Assembly: GCA_900548975.1 (NCBI GenBank)
Contig: URMS01000045.1
Coordinates: 1-8,727, forward strand
DNA length: 8,727 bases
From: an uncultured Porphyromonadaceae bacterium
Lineage (GTDB): Bacteria > Bacteroidota > Bacteroidia > Bacteroidales > Muribaculaceae
Direction: 5' to 3'
The translations under genes and the position numbers were made by a program. Under the pieces are notes generated by a model that did not search any database, had not been told where the DNA came from, and was given only the letters and a program-made list of their open reading frames with translations. Below, in pieces: positions 5,802-8,727 of the stretch (its first letter is position 1; each line of letters starts with the position of its first letter).

Positions 5802-7337
5802 TTATTCCCACTCGATTGTGGATGGCGGTTTGGAGGAGATGTCGTAGCATACGCGGTTTACGCCGCGGACTTTGTTGATGATTTCGTTGCTGACCTTGGC
5901 GAGGAACTCGTAGGGGAGGTGTGCCCAGTCGGCTGTCATGGCGTCGGTCGAAGTGACGGCACGGAGCGCTACGGCACGTTCGTAGGTGCGTTCGTCGCCC
6001 ATCACGCCTACGCTCTGCACCGGCAGCAGGATTACGCCGGCCTGCCATACTTTGTCGTAGAGTCCGGCGTCGCGCAGACCCTGGATGAAGATATGATCGG
6101 CATTCTGGAGCACGGTCACTTTTTCGCGGGTAACCTCGCCGAGAATGCGCACTGCCAGACCGGGACCGGGGAAGGGGTGGCGCTTGATGAGGTGTTCGGG
6201 CATGCCGAGCTCGCGGCCCACGGCGCGGACTTCGTCCTTGAACAGCAGGCGAAGCGGTTCGCACAGCTTGAGGTTCATGCGTTCGGGGAGGCCGCCGACG
6301 TTGTGGTGGCTCTTTATGACGGTGCCTGTAATCGACAGCGACTCGATGCAGTCGGGGTAGATGGTGCCTTGAGCGAGCCATTTGGCGTCGGTTATCTTAT
6401 GGGCTTCGGCGTCGAAAACCTCGATGAAGTCGGCGCCGATGATCTTGCGTTTGCGCTCGGGGTCGGTGACACCGGCGAGGTCGGCGAAGAATTTGTCGGA
6501 AGCGTCAACTCCTATCACATTGAGGCCGAGACACTGGTAGTCGCGGAGTACGTCGGCGAATTCGTTCTTGCGGAGCATGCCGTGGTCCACGAATATACAG
6601 GTGAGGCGGTCGCCGATGGCTTTGTTGAGCAGTACGGCTGCTACCGACGAGTCGACACCGCCGCTGAGGCCGAGAATCACGCGGTCGTTGCCCAGCTGCT
6701 CTTTGAGAGCGGCAACGGTAGTCTCGATGAACGAGGCTGCGCTCCACGAACGCGATGCGCCGCAGATGCCCACGCAGAAGTTTTCGAGCAGCTGCATGCC
6801 GCATGTGCTGTGGAAAACTTCGGGATGGAATTGTACGCCCCACAGGCGCATGTCGGCGGGAGCCTGGAATGCGGCGTAGCGCACGTCGTCGGTCGAGGCC
6901 ACGGTGGTGAATCCTTCGGGGATGGCTGTTATGGTGTCGCCGTGGCTCATCCACACCTGTGCGCCGGGCTCGATGCCCTTGAAGAGGGGGCATGCAGGGT
7001 CGATGGCGGTGAGCTTGGCGCGGCCGTATTCGCGCGAAGGAGCCGGCTCAACCTTGCCTCCGAATTCCTGGGCGGTGAGCTGGGCGCCGTAGCAGATGCC
7101 GAGAACCGGCAGGCGCCCAACCAGCTTGTGGAGGTCGAGTTTGAAGGCGCCTTCATCGTATACCGACAGGGGGCTGCCCGACAGTATGACGCCTATGATG
7201 CCTTCTTCGGCTTCGCGGCCGAACGGAAACTTGTTGTAGGGGATAATTTCGCTGTAAATCGACAGTTCGCGCACGCGACGCCCTATCAGCTGGGTGGTCT
7301 GCGAGCCGAAATCGAGGATAACTATTTTCTCCGTCAT
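5802..7337 (-). CDS. guaA: GMP synthase (glutamine-hydrolysing)
   Basis: Cytoplasmic last step of GMP synthesis: XMP + ATP + glutamine gives GMP. The 511-residue length is normal for the bacterial two-domain enzyme. The class I glutamine amidotransferase domain occupies ~1-190. Its nucleophile is C82 in GICYGAQL, and H171 and E173 (in VQFHPEVFHS) complete the triad. The ATP-pyrophosphatase domain follows, with the PP-loop SGGVDSS at 225-231. The C-terminal dimerisation/XMP-binding domain carries the conserved IKSHHNVGGLPERM and the ending STIEWE. All key residues are present and there is no sign of damage. It is the only gene of its transcription unit visible here: it converges on GH92 and diverges from the SGNH hydrolase gene. 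No guanine riboswitch is visible in the 97-bp upstream gap. Confidence 0.98.
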   Translation of the reverse strand: MTEKIVILDFGSQTTQLIGRRVRELSIYSEIIPYNKFPFGREAEEGIIGVILSGSPLSVYDEGAFKLDLHKLVGRLPVLGICYGAQLTAQEFGGKVEPAPSREYGRAKLTAIDPACPLFKGIEPGAQVWMSHGDTITAIPEGFTTVASTDDVRYAAFQAPADMRLWGVQFHPEVFHSTCGMQLLENFCVGICGASRSWSAASFIETTVAALKEQLGNDRVILGLSGGVDSSVAAVLLNKAIGDRLTCIFVDHGMLRKNEFADVLRDYQCLGLNVIGVDASDKFFADLAGVTDPERKRKIIGADFIEVFDAEAHKITDAKWLAQGTIYPDCIESLSITGTVIKSHHNVGGLPERMNLKLCEPLRLLFKDEVRAVGRELGMPEHLIKRHPFPGPGLAVRILGEVTREKVTVLQNADHIFIQGLRDAGLYDKVWQAGVILLPVQSVGVMGDERTYERAVALRAVTSTDAMTADWAHLPYEFLAKVSNEIINKVRGVNRVCYDISSKPPSTIEWE

Positions 7338-7359
7338 AAAAAAGTTGTGTTTTGCGCTG

Positions 7360-7367
7360 CAAAATTA
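7360..7367 (-). promoter_or_regulatory. Possible guaA promoter -7 box
   Basis: The minus strand reads TAATTTTG, an exact match to TAnnTTTG, 22 bp upstream of the guaA ATG (7337). I see no TTG or TTTG at the expected 19-21 bp further upstream, so the -33 element would be weak. The short spacing to the start codon implies a leader of under 20 nt. Confidence 0.4.
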
Positions 7368-7413
7368 GCGAAAAAATAGCGATAATCCGCGCTCGTGCAT
7401 CATCTTAATTGTG

Positions 7414-7421
7414 TACTTTTG
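7414..7421 (+). promoter_or_regulatory. Possible promoter -7 box of the SGNH hydrolase gene
   Basis: TACTTTTG matches TAnnTTTG exactly and lies 13 bp before the ATG at 7435. A clear -33 TTG is missing at the normal spacing. With the minus-strand box at 7360-7367 it would make this ~100-bp gap a compact divergent promoter region. Confidence 0.4.
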
Positions 7422-7434
7422 CGTGTAAAATATC

Positions 7435-8535
7435 ATGTCCATGAAAAAACACTTATTCAACATCATTTTGGCCCTTTCCGTGGGCTTGCAGGCTATGGCT
7501 GCCGAACCGACCGAAATACCGGTGGAATGGCATAGCCTCGACACGTATCCTCTGCTCGGGACTCTGGTTCCCGATGCCTCGGCGGCATATTCGCGACTGC
7601 CCGACGAGCTGCGCGACAGCGTGCGCTCCGATCTGTGGGCGCTCGGACTCAATTCGACCGGTCTGTCGGTGCGTTTCCGCACCGATTCGCCGCGCGTAAA
7701 GCTGCGTTGGAAGAGCCGCAATAAGTTTGGTATGAACCATATGACGGCCACCGGCGTGCGGGGCCTCGATCTGTATGTGATGCAGCCCGACTCGTCGTGG
7801 ACCACCGTGTCGAGCGCACGGCCGGGCACTAAGGCTGTGACAACCACAACTGTGGTCGACGACATGGAGCCCGGCGTGGAGCGTGAGTACATGCTCTATC
7901 TGTCGCTCTACGACGGCGTCGACAGCCTCTATGTTGGCATCGATTCGGCGACGGTACTGACTATGCCGGCGGTAGATCTGCCGGAGCGCCGCAAACCGGT
8001 GGTGATGTACGGCACGAGCATTCTGCAGGGCGGCTGTGCCACCCGTCCGGGGATGGCGCATACCAACATCCTTCAGCGCATGCTCAACCGCGAAGTGGTG
8101 AACCTCGGCTTCAGCGGCAACGCCCGGCTCGATGTCGAGATTGCCGACCTCATGGCACGTGCCGACGCTTCGTGCTACGTGATTGACGCCTTGCCCAACT
8201 GCACCGCCGATATGGTCGACGAGCGCATGGAGAATTTCATTACCATTCTCCGCAAGGCACACCCCGATACGCCGATACTGCTTGTGGAAAGTCCGTGGTT
8301 CCCGATAATGCGTTTCAGCCGTGGCACTGCCGATACTCTGCGCGATAAGAACCGGCGTCTGCGCGCCATCTACGACCGGCTTGCCGCCGAAGACCCGAAT
8401 CTGCACTATTTCGAGGCCGACCGAATAATAACCGACCCCGAATGCACCGTCGATAATTACCACCTCACCGACCTGGGCTTCCTCGAATTCGCCCGCGCCC
8501 TCGCGCCCATCATCCAGGAATTTTTAGGAAATTAG
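7435..8535 (+). CDS. Exported SGNH/GDSL-type hydrolase with N-terminal GxDLY domain
   Basis: Predicted periplasmic esterase/acylhydrolase of 366 residues; the substrate is unknown. A signal peptide ends near AMA (residues ~20-22); the ATG at 7441 (MKKHLF...) is an equally possible start two codons on. Residues ~25-175 form the beta-sandwich that precedes SGNH domains in many Bacteroidetes esterases, with the GxDLY signature GLDLY. The catalytic domain (~180-366) begins KPVVMYGTSILQGG with nucleophile S195. It continues with NLGFSGNARLD (block II), ALPNC with N255 (block III), and ends with D340-N-Y-H343 in VDNYHLTDLGF (block V). The Ser-Asp-His set is therefore complete. Relatives deacylate polysaccharides, but no carbohydrate-binding module or polysaccharide locus is adjacent to confirm this. 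The final codons and the TAG stop lie in the first units of the downstream 8-bp repeat array. Confidence 0.88.
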   Translation: MSMKKHLFNIILALSVGLQAMAAEPTEIPVEWHSLDTYPLLGTLVPDASAAYSRLPDELRDSVRSDLWALGLNSTGLSVRFRTDSPRVKLRWKSRNKFGMNHMTATGVRGLDLYVMQPDSSWTTVSSARPGTKAVTTTTVVDDMEPGVEREYMLYLSLYDGVDSLYVGIDSATVLTMPAVDLPERRKPVVMYGTSILQGGCATRPGMAHTNILQRMLNREVVNLGFSGNARLDVEIADLMARADASCYVIDALPNCTADMVDERMENFITILRKAHPDTPILLVESPWFPIMRFSRGTADTLRDKNRRLRAIYDRLAAEDPNLHYFEADRIITDPECTVDNYHLTDLGFLEFARALAPIIQEFLGN

Positions 8536-8619
8536 GAGGATAGGAAATCAGGAGGATAGGAAGTTAGGATTATAGGAGGGTAGGAAGATAGGGGTATAAT
8601 AAATTAGGAAGTCAGGTTG
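8524..8619. repeat. Degenerate array of 12 8-bp TAGGA units
   Basis: Read in steps of 8 from 8524 the sequence gives twelve units: TTAGGAAA, TTAGGAGG, ATAGGAAA, TCAGGAGG, ATAGGAAG, TTAGGATT, ATAGGAGG, GTAGGAAG, ATAGGGGT, ATAATAAA, TTAGGAAG, TCAGGTTG. The phase is never broken, although bases 1, 7 and 8 vary and one unit (8596) has lost the core. The plus strand is strongly purine-rich. The first two units are coding: they supply part of the last codons and the stop of the SGNH hydrolase gene. Confidence 0.9.
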
Positions 8620-8662
8620 TTTGGGCCGCTATAAGGCCACCCCCATCAACCTAACTTCCTAA
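8604..8662. repeat. Hairpin at the junction of the two repeat arrays
   Basis: 8604-8619 and 8647-8662 are reverse complements at 15 of 16 positions; the only mismatch is C8613 against A8653. They enclose a 27-nt non-repeat centre (8620-8646) that itself contains GGCC twice, seven bases apart (a possible 4-bp stem). An RNA from the SGNH hydrolase gene would form this hairpin ~70 nt after its stop codon. No U-tract follows, so it is a doubtful intrinsic terminator. It may still end or stabilise the message. Confidence 0.6.
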
Positions 8663-8727
8663 TCTCCTAACTTCCTAATTTCCTAACTTCCTAATCTCCT
8701 AACTTCCTAATTTCCTAACTTCCTAAT
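8650..8727. repeat. Regular inverted 8-bp CCTAA array with 32-bp higher-order period
   Basis: From 8650 the units run CCTAACTT, CCTAATCT, CCTAACTT, CCTAATTT and this four-unit, 32-bp block then repeats exactly (8682-8713). CCTAACTT and CCTAAT follow to the window edge, so the array continues beyond it. The units are the reverse complement of the TAGGA units at 8524-8619 but far more uniform. Together the arrays form a head-to-head inverted structure around a 28-30 bp centre. Confidence 0.95.

Noticed and set aside
5772..7379. Long plus-strand open frame (535 codons) across guaA
   Set aside because: It is entirely antisense to an intact guaA and has the Gly/Val/Ala/Glu-rich composition of a shadow frame.
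8524..8727. CRISPR array
   Set aside because: Units are 8 bp and contiguous without unique spacers. The 32-bp periodicity is a higher-order pattern of the unit itself.

Overview
The window looks like a chromosomal segment of a gut-type Bacteroidales, plausibly Muribaculaceae or a relative. This is inferred from three things. The gene content is typical: a DUF4369/TlpA-type secreted thioredoxin, a GH92 mannosidase and a two-domain GxDLY/SGNH hydrolase. Most genes are preceded by Bacteroidetes-style promoters (TTG or TTTG, 19-20 bp, then TAnnTTTG). There are no strong Shine-Dalgarno sites. No taxonomic search could be run.

Layout. Positions 1-188 are AT-rich and non-coding, and dominated by a ~106-bp imperfect palindrome (53-158); the extreme left edge may carry the tail of another gene. 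On the minus strand, 189-1730 encodes an exported TlpA/ResA-like thioredoxin with DUF4369-like and extra C-terminal domains. Directly upstream of it, also on the minus strand, is a decayed HigBA-type toxin-antitoxin module. The toxin (2085-2261) keeps its N- and C-terminal ends but has lost its core by an in-frame internal deletion. The antitoxin (1766-2088) carries a one-base deletion. The module still has a good promoter and the usual ATGA toxin/antitoxin overlap. The promoter of the thioredoxin gene appears to lie inside the antitoxin remnant.

On the plus strand, 2547-5717 encodes a secreted 1056-residue GH92 enzyme with a ~300-residue non-catalytic N-terminal extension. A long perfect hairpin (5737-5775) sits between it and the convergent guaA (5802-7337, minus), probably terminating both. 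Divergent from guaA, 7435-8535 encodes an exported SGNH/GDSL hydrolase. From its last codons to the window end runs an array of 8-bp units. They are degenerate TAGGA units on the left, then an inverted, very regular CCTAA array with a 32-bp higher-order period that continues past the window.

How the genes work together: GH92, the SGNH esterase and the thioredoxin are all envelope proteins and could serve glycan use or envelope redox, but they lie in separate transcription units. guaA is a housekeeping purine gene. I found no CRISPR array, tRNA or rRNA gene and no complete mobile element. The most unusual signals are the two-way-broken toxin-antitoxin module and the nested, inverted 8-bp/32-bp repeat array.
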